From Azadirachta indica (taxonomy: Eukaryota; Streptophyta; Magnoliopsida; Sapindales; Meliaceae), in assembly GCA_022749755.1 (NCBI GenBank), contig CM040452.1, forward strand, positions 2,498,350-2,562,349: 64,000 nucleotides of DNA, in the 5' to 3' direction. Shown in pieces: positions 35,701-49,605 of this stretch (the first letter of the stretch is position 1; the number at the start of each line of letters is the position of its first letter). The translations under genes and the position numbers were made by a program. The notes beneath the pieces are model-generated. The model searched no databases and was not told the origin of the DNA. It worked only from the letters and a program-made list of their open reading frames with translations.

Positions 35701-38700
35701 AACATTAACAACAGCATCACACTACAGAAGTTGTATAACAATCAGCATACCACAAATCTCACTCAAGACCACAGAGCTGCAAACACATTCATATTTAGAT
35801 ACTTTACCATGCTGTTAAGGGTTAAAAAATCATTAGAGATGATCAAGCACTGATTGCCGTAACTCCGCAATTCCAAACACTTCCATAAACTTATTAAGGA
35901 TGTCTTTCTAAGTGCTCAAACATTTTTAAATTGAAGCTTAATTGGAGGAAAAAAAAAGGCCTACATATGAGCTAGTTCAGCAAAGAGCCAATTCTAGAAG
36001 ACTTATGCACTTCTATTCAAAGGTCTTTTGGACATTAATCAAGAAACAGCAGGTTCAAGAATTTGATTGAATAATCAAGAGATAGCCCTAATGAAGACCA
36101 TTGCATACAAACTAAACAAAGACTGCAACACCAGATTAATGTGCAGAGACTATAAGAACTTTATCAATTCTTAGTTGGCATCCTTGCTTTTTTTCAGCGG
36201 AAACCATTTCCTGATTCCCTTCTTTCTTACAATTCATCAGGTCAGAACATCATCGATTTATCTACAAATACCCTTCCACAAGCGTAAGCAATAAATGCAT
36301 TGGTTGAATGGAGAAAATGAGCTCTTGTTTTTCCAGATTCTACCCACCCTTCCACTGGGGTTGGCTGATAAAAAGAAGACCTCTTCCTGCCTTTCCACAT
36401 TTGGATTTTTCCCATTTGCTCTTTTCCTTGAATGCTGGGATAGCCATCCGTTCCTAGGTATAGCTAAATAGACAAGGAACTTGGGGAACTTGGACTGCCC
36501 AATCTGTCAAATCTCTTTGGAGGACTTAATTTCAAGGAACTTTCTCCGCACATCCATCTGTGGTTCCAGCTTTCAATGCAAAAGCTACAATACTTCCACG
36601 AAACTTAAAAATCCTTACCTACATTGATTCTATACTAACTAAATACCTAAATTGAAATCACAAAATACAGAAGTTTGTTTCATATTCACAAAATATGGAA
36701 TAATTCAAAATCCAAAATTTGGGTACTAAAGTATGAAATCATCAATCCATGATATAACCTATTGACTATTGCATTCTCAAGTACGAAAAAAGGCATGTAT
36801 ATGAGCAATTATCTGTCAAGCAATCAAACAACAAGCATCTTACATAAAAAATGTTCTCATACTCCTCCAAGAGAGTTGTAATGATGGCTTGAGCATTATT
36901 AGCAGCATTCGCAGCAGCAAGAAGCTGAGCAGAGTTATCACCGTTGGTATCGAAGTCATCCTCCAACTCACATTCACCAGCCAAAAGAGGGGGTAAGAGT
37001 AAGGGTGCCATGCAGGCTGCAACAGCAGATGGAGTCATTCGGTTTTCTTGAGCATGAGATGAAATTGTATGCATCATCTTCAAAATTCTGCAAAAAAATG
37101 AAACAAATTACATATTAGATTAAGTATGAATATGAAGGATAAGCATTTCCTCACTACAGAAATCTTAAACATAGGCATGTTTCAAACACAGTTTACTGTT
37201 GTCTGCTTAGCAGCCACAAAATCCAAAAGTTTAAACTACCAGCCAAGAACCTAACAAGAGTATTTAAGCTTTAACCTGCCTCCTCATGTAGAAAGCATTT
37301 GGATCAAAAACAACCAAAACCACAAGCACCACATATCATAATAAAATCAATACAACAGGTAGATTTGAACACAAAAGCACTCAGTCAAACAGGCTTTCAT
37401 ATAATTTTGAATAATGAATGCACTTCAAAGGCTAAACTGATAGGTGAGCATCCAACAACAATAGTATTTCATCTCTAACTGTTATGATGTCTCAACGTGG
37501 ACAAGCCTTGATATCATTGGCCTAACATCCACAAGTTAAGCTTCATGCCAACCTCATTAAATGTAGCATAAAGTACGCAAGTATTTATTTCCTGCACTAT
37601 GTTTATGTGTTTATTTTCTTACTAGTAAGATGCAGAATCTTTAGAATCCTCACATTACTTTTTTGTTCCTCTATCTTGTTTTGTGTGGTTACTCCTCTTG
37701 AGAAAATGTGAAGTTTGAAAAATACTCAGAAATTTTGTAAGAAATTCAAGGTATGTTTCGTACGGCTGGATTCCATTTAACTTTGGGAGTGAATATGAAA
37801 AACTGTTAGGTAATAACTTTTAGTGGAATCCACCCACTTTTTCTACTAATATTTGACATCTACTAATTCCATCCCACGGCTAAGCCACAAAACAATCTCA
37901 AACATACAGTTACTAGGATAGACTATTTGGCTGCCATATGTTGTCCAAATGTAATAGAATAGGATAAGCTTTAAGTACAAAACAAATGCTGCTGCAAACT
38001 CAAAATTGAGATGACAAATATGCAATCCCAACAATTTGAAGTGATAGAAAAGGCCCCACAATAGTATTTATATCTCTACAAGTGTCACATGCATGACCGA
38101 ATTTATTGACAAATTTCACATGGATTCAAGCAGAGGCCTAATTTGCGCTACTCAAAAATTTAATAGATAAAATTGGGAACTTTTTAAATCTGAAGACAAA
38201 ACTAAGGCTGAGCAATATGACCGAACTGAACCAACTGAACCAATCAGTTCGGGTTAGTTTGATTATACTGACTATTATTTCAAGTTTGGTTCAATTTAGT
38301 TTTGAACCAAAAATATTGGTTTGATTTTATACTAATCCAAAATGCAAAATGAACCTAATCAAAATTTAAAAATTATTTAAAAAATAAAAAATTTTGAACT
38401 AAGAAATTCTTAATATTCTATATTATTAATTTTTAATTTATAAAAGTTAAGAAATTTAACTAAAACAAACCAAAATCGAGCCAAACTCAAACCAACTGAA
38501 CCAAAACCAAACTAAAATTGAACGAACCAAACCGACTCAATTCAATTCACAGTTTTATAAGAGTTCAGTTTTAAACTGAAGTTGCCCAACCCTAGACAAA
38601 ACTTCTTGATCTAGACTTTCAATGCCATGTCAAATAACCATAAATCCAAGGAGTTGATGCCGATAGAAAAGACCAAATAAGCGTTTAAATTCCAACAAAT

Positions 38701-41700
38701 GTTATTGAAACCACATGCTCTCAGTCAATAATTATCCAGTTTCCAGTTTCCTCCTCTTTTATACTCAGGAAATTTAGGAAATAAAAGGATCATCCAATGG
38801 TCAACTTAACATCGGACAAACGTAACTAGATACAAGGAAATGCACTTGGATTTTCCCAAAGCAGTATGACCTGATGACATGAACTGCTTCTGTCAAATTG
38901 CATAAATCCTTTAAAACCTTAAAAGTACTGTATCATCATAAATCCCTATATTACAATATTGCATGTGCTTGCAAGTTGCTGTGATACATGTACCACAGGC
39001 TTTTCCTACTATTAAAGCTAGAAATCCATGCCCTATTACAAATAATCTTCAAGTCAAGTAGAGTTTCTTCAGCACAGCCATGGACCATTTCACTATAAAC
39101 CACAAAAACATAACAATAGCATACTAGGCTTCCCTCTCTACTATCGACAACATGAACACTTTTTAAGAAATGAGACAAACCAAAATTTTTCTTGGTAAGG
39201 TATGCAGCACAACATAAAAAATGTAGCCAATAGCAGAATCAACAATCAACATTATAATCATGCTTTTCAGGGCACCTGGCTCACTAAACAATATCTTCTA
39301 CATACTATATCATCTTCCCACTTCCACATATCCCATCATCACTGATACATATAATGTATAGTAGAGATGACACTTTTAGATTACAATAAAAAGAATAAAA
39401 AGAAAAATTACAATGACAAAATGACATTAAAAACAAGTCATACCACATTTAAAATGGCATGTAACCAGGGAAATGGAGTTAATTGTATCATGTAAGTGAG
39501 ATGTGAAGAGGTTACCTCTGCAATAAACGCCGATTTGGTTCAGGAAATGTCTCTGATATTGCAGAGCGCATCGCACTTATCCGAGCTTCCTTCCGATCAA
39601 TTTCTTATCCAATAAAACAGAAGTGCAACAATATCAATATTTAATCATGCAATTTAATCTAACTTGCTAAAAGAGGATCAGATGACAATCACGTGCATCT
39701 AAATTTTAAGGAAAAAAGAACAAAAAATACTCATTAGTAAATGAAAAATTTTGAGGATAGAAACATAAGCTGGAATAGAAAAGGTGAACATAATTGAGGG
39801 ACTGTACTTCTTCCATAAAGGCCTTGATATGGTGCTTATAGCACATAAGAATTACAATTAAACTTTTACACACAAAAGAGGAATAGCACAAACCTCCATG
39901 ATTAAATTAGTTCATAACTTGCACAAATAAACAAATGAAGTTGGATCCAAATGAAAAAACATGGTTCACTTGTTCAAAATATCTTTTCATTCATATCCAA
40001 AAGAAACAGCTGCATTGCACTTGAGAAGCGGCTGAAGTTCAAATACTTTCAATAAGCCAATGCAACAAGGAAAATGTTGAAAGGTGTCTGCTAACAAACC
40101 TCAGCTAATTATGAACATTATGAATGGAGACATAGGTGTTAAAGCTTGTGAGACCATTGGACACGCTTATATACCACCAGGACCAAATGAAACAAAAACT
40201 TTTCGTAATAGTTTTGTGTCCACATATTTCCTTTTTTTTTTTTCCTTTTATCTTAATAGTTAATAAAAGATAAATTCAATCAAAACACAAACTGATAGTT
40301 ACAATTTAAAAATATGCCCTCACTAGTTCACGATTAACTGACATCTTAGTTTTATGAATGGTTGTTTATACATTTTGACATCGGTAACAACCAAACAAAA
40401 AGAATAATCGGAGCTCAAAATGTAGAACTAATAAAGAATGAACACAATATATTTGTGTACAAACCAAATACATTATACAAGCTTTTGCTCTTTCATTTGG
40501 AAGGCTGATTTATTCTAGGTCTTCCATTTCAATATTTTTTCATGATAATTGTAATGTTTACTTGTGTTAATACAGTATATCATAAAGATGCCAGTTCTGT
40601 TTGTAATATCTTAAGGTTACCTCAATCCAGGAAAGTGCATCCAAGAGCTACGCTACACTCTCAACTTTAACTTACTTATTCATATGTTAATTTCAATGAA
40701 AATTTTTCAATCATCCCTAGCATTTCCTCAAAAGAAATGTCATACAAAGATACTTAGCCTTCTTTCTGGAGTTATGAGAGTAAGTGGAAGATCCAGTTTC
40801 GGGGAAGATGAAAGACCATAGCTGTTTAGTGTCCAAAAAGTTGTATTAAAGAGTGGATTCACCACCATGACTAAAATATGAATTACCTGAAGGCTTCCAG
40901 ATTCTTGTTCCCAGAATAACACTTGTTATTCATGGAGGCATCTCCACGAATATGTATATGTTTGCTATTGTTGCGAGTAAATGATTTATACAACTACTCA
41001 AATTAATTTATAGAACTAAAACAACTGCTGCAAATTGTGTGACCCAACAAACAAATTACCATGCACGATCTAAAAGCCTCAACTTTTAGCCCATACATAA
41101 TTCAGTTGAATCACACCCAGAAAAGGTGCCGAATATCTTAAAAAAGCCAAACCATCCAGGCAAAATAAGAAATTAGAAAGAAACAAATATAGCTGAACTT
41201 ACTGTAAGCCTCCAGTAAAGCAGTGCAGCAGGATGCTGGAACTGGAGAGGATGGAAGCTCCCGGAGGACATGCTGCCAATGAAACAGCAATCTTGAAAGT
41301 TAACTAACTACATTCACCGTAAAGTCATAAACGACATACAAGTGACAAGAGTACCTTAACACAGTCACCAACAACATGAGCATCCTCATCAGGACTAAAT
41401 TCAGTCTTTCCTGAAATTAGTGAAGGAGAAAGGTGAGCCACAACCTCAGTTTAAAGGGCATGGATACAAACAGATGCACTTGACAGACAAAAAAATTAAT
41501 CAAGGCACAAAAATATCTTATACATTTTTATCCTTGCAATTAATTAACAACTCCCATATAAGACATAATTTATATGACTAGAAGAGATACCCTGTTCATA
41601 TTCTAGAACTCTGCGATCTACCTCCTCAACATCTGCCGCTTGTCGTAAAACTCCCTCAACTTTTGTTCCTGTTGGACAAATAAGAAAACATAATATAGAT

Positions 41701-44700
41701 GAAAAAATTGTTCATTTTTGTTATTTACAAATTTCAGAAATTATTAACAACTTCAATCATGCTTATTATTTGAATTTCCACAAATCTGCATCATTTGCAG
41801 TAAATCCACTAAAGAGTCTTGGAGTAGACATCCTAATTTAGTGGCAGCATCTGATCTGCTACTACGACTGAAATGCCACCGAATGCAGCAAGACAATGAG
41901 CTTGGCCAGCCAAACTGAACTTAAATTCGGTTCAGATGATAGAAACTCATGTACAACCCACCTTATAACTCAGTGACTTCATTCCATGCTGAACTAATAA
42001 GATGACAACACAGGTTTTATAAGTCCTTTTGTTAATAACACTGTATATTCCCACACCCAATTCAGCTAAAGCTCAAGCATGAACTGATTGGAACTTGGGC
42101 CAGCTACATGATATCCCAAACACTTCATTCGACCTCTAATTTCCTTCGTTTTTTAGTAGGAAGCAGAAAGAAATTTTATTGAAACAAAGTACCAGAAACT
42201 AAAAGATAGGTAAACAAACAGCCACCCAACCATCAAAGTAACCAAAAGACTGAACTAATGAACAAAAAGCCATGAATCAATTTATTAAATGCCCGAATCT
42301 GAATTATCTTAAATGAAGAAAAGCAATATATCTGAAAACTAAGTCAGCTGGAACCCATAAAAAAGCCAAAATCAAACTGTATCCACAAGACCCCACCTGG
42401 ATTCAGCAAAGATACTCTTAGTCCTTTTCATCCTGCTAAACCAAAAGACAGCCATCTCAATGCACTCCTACTACAGCTGCCTTCTTTTTTTTTCTTCAGA
42501 AAAGACTAATTCTCAAAGAGCAAAGCAACACAAAAATGCAGAATTACCCACTTCAGCTCTTCCTTAAAATATAATGCTGCAAACTCAAAGCGGAGGAACA
42601 ATGAATAAAATGTGGATGACCAGCCTCAAGCTTACACAACACACCAATGGCGTGACAACAACCTTAATTATTCTTTTTTCAAGAATATCACAGACATTGA
42701 TCCCCCATAAGCATTAGTCCAAACAACAATTTTGACTTCGCAAGGCACTTCATCACCCAAATCATTGAGGGGACTTTGAAGACAGGTAAAAGATTAATCA
42801 TCGATCAGTTTTGACCAAACCCCTAATAAGCACTAACTGAAACAAAGCATTGACAACAAAGTTAAATAACAAGGGTTATATGATCACCCAGTGTTAGACC
42901 ATGGAGGCAACCCAACCATTGGTCACTCATTGATCTAACCAGATCATTGATTCAAGCAACTCCCAATGTACTTTTATCACCTTTGACCAAAACCCTTTTC
43001 ACATGTAAAATAACTTCAAAATTCCAAACCCAGTTGGTCATAGGCTTTTCCAAAACCAATACTGAAAAGAATTTCTCATTGTCTATATTTCATATACTTT
43101 CCACTGTTTCATTAAGCAACTAACCCTGCATCTAAATCTATCTTTCTTTGACAAAAGCTGCTTGAGTAAATGATATTGTATCTCCCAAATTCTCCTTAAT
43201 CTTAAATCAACACTTCCACTACCACATTATAAATGCTTAAAACTGCAGTAATGGGCCAGTAATCAATTGGAATCATTTTTCTACAGTTTCATCGTGGCCA
43301 AGTCCACATTCTCTTTGAGACATACATCACTAATTGGAAATAATACAAGATGCTCAAATCCAACAAAAAGGGAGAAGAAAGGACAAGCACCATCTCCATT
43401 CTTGGTCAGTATTCAGAGCATGTATTGAAGCAAAACCGTCCAACCCAAAATCATCAATCTTTTTACACACTAACAAAAACAAAATGAAGCAACCACTAGA
43501 ACTATCAAATGAACCTCCTGAGCCACGCATTGGATGCACATTTCATACAATAGAAAATCATGGAAATGCTTTCTAGTGCCCAAAGAGACATCCGTACATA
43601 CTTGAATAATTACATGCAACAAAAGCGCCATACATAATATATAATTATGTAATTATTAACAGTAAATGAATGACCATATATAGTTCAAATACGAATAACA
43701 GTAGTAACTTGATAACAAACCAAATCAAAATCTGAGATCAGTAGCTTACCAAACTTCTCAAGAAATCGAAGAGCTTTCTCAAGAAACGATGGACCACCAT
43801 CAATATCCTCAAGGGCAAGCAAAATTGGCCTTCCAACTACCAAAGATTTAACAGGACGCTTATCCCTCCCTATGTGGCATATTGAAACATATACTTAGAT
43901 AGGTATGAAGAGCCAGCGAAGGAATATGGCAATAACAGACTGAATACAACTGAAAAAGAAAAAAATCAAAAATGTGGAAGAATGGATAAGTACATTGATG
44001 GAAAGAGCCTTCAATTGTCTCACTTGTGTCATTTCTAAAGATCCCATTATGTCCCATAACAAGAGCAGCACTCGGCGCTTGAGCAAGCGCATGTTCTAAG
44101 GCTGTCTTCCACTCATACAAATCCTCCGATGTCTCAGCCTGAAGTTAAAAACATAGGAGAAATCCCTTAAGAACTTGAGCATTTCAATGGGAGGGAGGGA
44201 GATGGGTTGTTTTGGGGGGTTCACAAAGCAGAAAATCAATATTAAACAAACTTCAACTAGCAAAGTTGGCACCTTAAGGGTAAAAGCTCGACCATCCCGT
44301 CCGTCTGGAAATAATACAGTTAATAACTTTTTATCTTCTCGGACAACAACACTGCAGGATAAACAAGTGTAACTACAAGACAACAAACTCAGAACACTGC
44401 AAGAGAAGTTATAGTGATTATACAAACCTCCCAGAATTATTCAAGTCAATTCCCCCCAAAGTCAAATTTACTTCACCACCTCTTTGTGGTAGTGCACTCT
44501 GCATCACAAAAAAATAATGAGGATTCACTACAGTTGATCATAACCATGAGAATTGTTATCTACCATTATACATGAATAAACCACAAATTGAGAATAAAAA
44601 TCAATCTTTTTTGGTAAGAAGTGGAGAGAAAAAAGGTTACAACTAGCTAACATTTTGAATTACCGGGAATTTCATCAAATAAGCAACGCCACCATGATGC

Positions 44701-44755
44701 TGCCATATTTGAGGGTTTTGTTTCCCTTAGTGCAGCTGAGAGGAGGGACGGAGGG

Positions 44756-44801
<46 letters not shown>

Positions 44802-47800
44802 CAGTCTGCTAAAAGGTGAACAACAGTTGAAAAAGATTTTACTGCATGTTTTTTCTCTTTTTTAATTGAACCTTCAACTATCTGCAAACCCTAGGTTCAT
44901 GCCCCAGCCAAACTTAAAATTGGATGGAATGCTAACAGGGTGATCTCTTGAAACCACTATGTGCCAATTTTCCATGCCTTGACTCACTGAGCCATCAAAT
45001 TCATATAAATTTCCGTTGTGTCACATAGTTAAGCAATGAGAAACATCCAATTGTTAAGATATAGGTACATAAGTGAAACTCTTTCAAGGATACCAAATAG
45101 ACTAACCACTAAAAACATCAATGCAAGGTGCTGCAAATAGACAATTTTCACGAGGTGGAAACCATTTTCCCAAGAAACTCAGAATATGTTCAATTGCAGT
45201 TGATGCAAAAGAATACTGTGTTTCTTCAAAGGCTAAGAAGCATGCGCCAAGGCACCATAGTTAATAAGTGGCAAAAAGATTACAAAATGGAAAGCCTCCA
45301 AAGGGAAGTAACAATGATAAAGTTTAGTGTTTCTTCTTCAGTTTCTCACACAACAAATATCCCAATCCATATTGTCACTCTAAAGGGGCGACACTATGAA
45401 AGAATAATCAAGATTCTTTTCAGACACAATTAATAACCGCCTACAATCTTTGAACCAACCAATAGGCCAACTATCATTTTGCATCGCGCACCATGGGAGA
45501 ACAAAAATGAACTAAGATTGGAAACAAAAAGTACAATATATTATAAAAAGGTAAACAGATGAAAATATGAAAAATAATACTAACAGGATCATTTTTAAAG
45601 AAAACCAATGAAGTGCGTGTCAGAATAAACCACCGCTTCTTCCAAGATTTCCAGCCTATTCCTGCAACAATTAAAATTAAATTGCATAAGGACAGCATAA
45701 AAACTTCTGAAATAAGGTTAATGATTATCTAAAACTAGGGAATCAGAAGAATAATATACATTGCCTTTTAAAATTATTGCAGCTAGTAGAACTGTATGTT
45801 TAAATGTTTAATGCTAAGAACACATGATCCCAATATCATTTGCCTCTTATCATCTTTATGGACTTCATTTTCAGAAGCATTTGGGAATACATCTTGTTTT
45901 TTTTTATTATACTTAGAGATCTAGGGGCTGTTTTGGCTTATGTTTGGGTACTTTGTGCTAGTTTTATCTGAATTTTGGCCTTTTGACTGGACTTTTGGTT
46001 CCTATCTTGATTTTAAAGGGAATGTACAGATAAGAATGTGTTGTGATTCCAGCTCACTTAGGGCAAGAAGTCTTCATACTTACCAATATTGAAAAAACAT
46101 AAAATAGAATGAAGGAGATTCAAAGAGAAAGGAAAGAGATAGAAAATGAGAAAAAACAGAATCAAGAGGAAGAATGGAAAGAAACAAAGAATAGAGAGGG
46201 CAAAGATCAGAAGAGCAAGGAGGAAGATAATAAATACTGAAGTTTTGTAATTCTCAAAATCAATCATAAGCTTCGTTTTACTAAAATTACATTAGGCCTC
46301 TGTTACATTAGGCCTCTGTTAGAGAGCTTAATCGTATCGTTTAACAGCCAATTTATAGTGGCCAAACGAAATAAGTCTAAACCTCAAGTAAGCAATTCAA
46401 GAAGTAATAATCCAATTAAACCACATAACCTTAATCAGTAAGAAATAAAATAATGCTGAAATAATTTCTTAATCCTATAATAACAATCCCCATCATATAG
46501 ATATTTGAAGCATGCCAGGAGACAGCTACATGCATAATCAAATGCTTTGACGTAATCAACAAAATCTTTATATAAATATTGGAAGATATCAAGACAAAGA
46601 AAAATATGGTTATAAACATGGAAATCAAACTCTTAAATATGGGCAGAAATGAAAATGGGAAAAATAAAAAATTTTACCCACCTTTTGAAGATATGAAAAG
46701 TGGGCCACTCTTGAAAACCTGTCAAATCACCAAATGTCAGCAAAAACCACTATTTGCCCAGTTTGAAGTGAAACTAATTTGGAACCTGAGCATACTAAGT
46801 AAATGGGAAAGGACAAAAATAATATTAGATATACATATTGCATCATTTCAGTATCTCATGACCACCAGCATTACTAGAACTATCATAGAAAGCCAAAACA
46901 ACTAATAGTTTCAATGAACAATGTCTGTTAATGTTAGTTGATTAGTTATTTTTCCAAAATAGCTGTTTTAATGAACATCCCAAGTCCTTTTCTACAGCAT
47001 CCTGAAGTGTGTCTAATCCTCGTTCTGTCATGGCATGCCCAGATTAGTTTATTTTAGCATGTTTCATGACAATTTTCTACAATCATCATGACCTCATTTG
47101 ATTCTACGTCAAAGTTTTTGAAATGATCTTCTGTTTTATATAGTCAAAACTGAGCATTCATCATGACACCGTCCGTTTTGACATAACTAATTACCAGAAA
47201 AATATTCCATGACATCATCCCAGCTTGTCATGCATCTTCCATTACCTACTATAAAACTCCTCGAACTGAACATAAATTCTATAGGACATAAAAATCACCT
47301 AATTATCATTTGATTTTGGATGTTTTACATTTCAACAAGATGCGATTTTGGAAGACTTTAACTGGTTATGGAATTCAAATGCCAAAATTAATAATATTCC
47401 AAAGAACCATCACTTGGTAGCTGATATGCAAGTTATCATACCAGAAAAACCCTAAAGCAGCAATTCCGAATAAATTCATTTCATCATATGAAATTTCAAT
47501 ACCTTCTTATTAAAATTTTACCTTGAATCACATTATTATCAAATAGACTAGATTTCAAACCAATCAAATTCTTTTTCTCTAGTTAGCATGAATCTTTTCT
47601 ATTGGATGAGGAATCATATTGGATTTTAATTAAATTAAGAACATGTCTTAGTATAATTGCTTTCTGACCCTTACAGCTGGAAGGTACAAACAACTTTAAA
47701 TCCTAACAATTATGTGGACTTTAATACCAGTATCACGTAAGACTTGGCATCCGCCGTGGATACTTCTTCAAGAAGTAAAGACTTCCATCAAAATTGGGCT

Positions 47801-49071
47801 ATAAAGGGTCATGGAACTAAAAATATTTTGTATTAGATTGGACTATGAAGGTCATGGAACTAGAAATATTATGTATTAGAAGGGCAAATATTCCAAATAA
47901 TGGAGCTAGGTATGCAACCAAATCCAATAAGTGAATAAAGTTGGTTTCTATCAAGCCTGCACAGTATTAAAACATGTTGACATAAAAAGAGACCATCAGA
48001 ATATATCAACAAATTGAGAAACTCTTTCACAAGCATTGTTGGACTTTGAGGGTCTCACTCTAACCCTAGACAAATCCTTACAAGGTAACACCAAGAGTAA
48101 ATAGCATAGACAACAAAACTAGTTATATTTAACCAATATCTGTTTTGCTGCAATAAAAGTGGAGGAAAATCAAAGTAACTACAAATTATATGTTTCAAAA
48201 CTTTCACCATAAACTACATTAGAGTCCGTCAGATCATCAAACTAAACAAAATAACAATCATATCTTCAATATTGACTTTGACATGGGACAAAATATATAT
48301 ACAAAGAATCTTTGCATTGGAAAAACTTAGAAAAACAATTCCCCCAGTTTCTAAGAAGGGCAGCCACAATAGCAGAAAACACAATTAAAGTTCACTTGCA
48401 CCAAGGATGAAAACAGCAGAAACTATAAACCTCACGCTTAATATTAGTTATCCTGCTGTTTTGTCCATTCTTGCCCAACAACCATAATTGGTGGCAAATT
48501 GCCTAAATGTACTTCAGCACTCACTCGCTAAATAACAATGGACCAATTGAATTTTCAAAATTTTGGAGTTGTTCCTAACTGGCACTGAAAATAACAAAGA
48601 CACCCCTCTTTTCAATGAGGTCGAGGATAAATTTTTCATTTACTTCCGGCAACTTGCCAATGGTATAAGTCCCATGTAGCAGAAACTAAACTTAGAGTAC
48701 GTTTGCTCTCTTTGCTTCATTTTCTCACGAACCAAACATATCTGGTCAGAAATGAAGTGCCAGCACTGAGACTCATCTTACCAAAAACAGCATTAATGTG
48801 ATCGGTCAAACTTTCCAATATTCAGATTTTTCCACATTATCAATTAAAAAAAAAAAAGAAAGCAAACACGAAAACAAAATTTAGAGTAAAAAAAAAAACC
48901 CACTAACCAATTAAGCTCAAGACAGCTAAGGGACTTTCCGTCTAAACCGGATACTACAATATAGCATAAGATCCATCCAACATTTCAATAACAAACACAA
49001 AAACCAAAACGACATACCGTATTGGAGGCTCCGGCCCGCGGCCGGTCGAAAGGCGCTAAAGATGCCGACAT
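29799..49071 (-). CDS. PH domain RhoGAP, REN/PHGAP type ROP regulator
   Basis: GTPase-activating protein that switches off plant ROP GTPases, controlling polar growth at the plasma membrane (REN1 and PHGAP1/2 in Arabidopsis). Exons 5'-3': 49018-49071, 46682-46718, 45585-45661, 44428-44498, 44273-44351, 43994-44138, 43750-43869, 41591-41668, 41355-41410, 41203-41272, 39516-39603, 36844-37087, 35276-35497, 34012-34362, 33175-33224, 32503-32563, 32342-32425, 32060-32173, 31800-31969, 31263-31332, 30210-30416, 29799-29984. All phases agree: 877 aa without a break. Order: PH domain about 19-128 (WKKRWFIL); RhoGAP about 165-370, with the arginine finger Arg203 in EGVLRQ; an acidic Ser-rich linker; a long coiled coil about 575-715 (ERRKQALHERR, VARLKQKVAELH); conserved C-terminus ending RPSSPPWN. 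Closest by memory to PHGAP1/PHGAP2. Pro324 stands where I expect Arg in LLLRPLLAG. Confidence 0.93.
38195..38602. mobile_element. hAT-type MITE with 8-bp target duplication
   Basis: The 392-bp element at 38203-38594 starts TAAGGCTGAGCAA and ends TTGCCCAACCCTA. These are imperfect terminal inverted repeats. It is flanked on both sides by the identical 8-mer GACAAAAC (38195-38202 and 38595-38602), the target-site size made by hAT transposases. The interior is rich in AACCAAACCGAACT-like words on both strands and codes for nothing, so it is non-autonomous. It sits in the RhoGAP intron between exons 11 and 12. Confidence 0.9.
44759..44800. repeat. (AG)n microsatellite in RhoGAP intron
   Basis: About twenty AG units lie inside the intron between RhoGAP exons 3 and 4, close upstream of a GC-richer patch. 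Simple repeat. Confidence 0.9.
46289..46320. repeat. Short tandem duplication in RhoGAP intron
   Basis: The 16-mer TTACATTAGGCCTCTG occurs twice in direct succession. It lies in the intron between RhoGAP exons 2 and 3. Confidence 0.8.
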
Positions 49072-49365
49072 TTTCAGAGATTAACATCGAAACCTCTTAA
49101 TTTCATCAATCAAACCGAAACCACCAAAACACACTTATCATTAAAACTATAAAACCAAACCGAATTGCCCGAGTTCTTCAATGAGTCAACTCAGCCTATA
49201 CAGTTCGAGCTCGCTCCAAATCCGTAGATCGGCGAGTTAAGAAGATCTAAAAGCGAGATACAGAGAGAGACTTGGAAAATAAGCTTAGGGTTTTGAATGA
49301 TTTGATTTCGATTTGATAAGATACAATAAAGAAGCAGCACCAACCTAAGCTACCACTCTCTCTGT

Positions 49366-49376
49366 GTATATAAATA
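49366..49376 (-). promoter_or_regulatory. Probable TATA box of the RhoGAP gene
   Basis: On the minus strand the sequence TTATTTATATAC lies about 295 bp upstream of the ATG at 49071. It is followed by a CT-rich stretch (the plus strand reads CACTCTCTCTGTG). This would give a leader of roughly 270 nt. Position only, not proof. Confidence 0.4.
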
Positions 49377-49551
49377 ATAATTAAATAATTAATAATTAAT
49401 TAACAAACAGGAAACTGAAAAGCCTTTTTTTTCTCCCAGTTTCTGTCTAATTTTCTCTCGGTTTCTTTCATTTTCTCGGGGGATTTTATTTTAGTAGTTA
49501 AATGGATTTAGGTAGAGAGCAATAGTGGTTGTCGTAGTAATAAGGCAATGT

Positions 49552-49552
<1 letters not shown>

Positions 49553-49602
<50 letters not shown>
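49553..49602. repeat. (AG)n tract upstream of the RhoGAP gene
   Basis: About 24 AG units, which read as CT on the RhoGAP coding strand, roughly 490-530 bp upstream of its start codon. GA/CT runs of this kind are frequent in plant core promoters and are bound by BPC (GAGA-binding) factors, but no function is shown here. Confidence 0.9.

Positions 49603-49605
<3 letters not shown>

Noticed and set aside
45128..45433. 101-codon plus-strand frame inside a RhoGAP intron
   Set aside because: No recognisable domain, antisense to the gene and within one intron. Chance frames of this size are expected.
47790..47890. Near-duplicate of about 45 bp (GGTCATGGAACTA...ATGTATTAGA) in RhoGAP intron 1
   Set aside because: A small imperfect tandem duplication in a long intron, with no sign of function.
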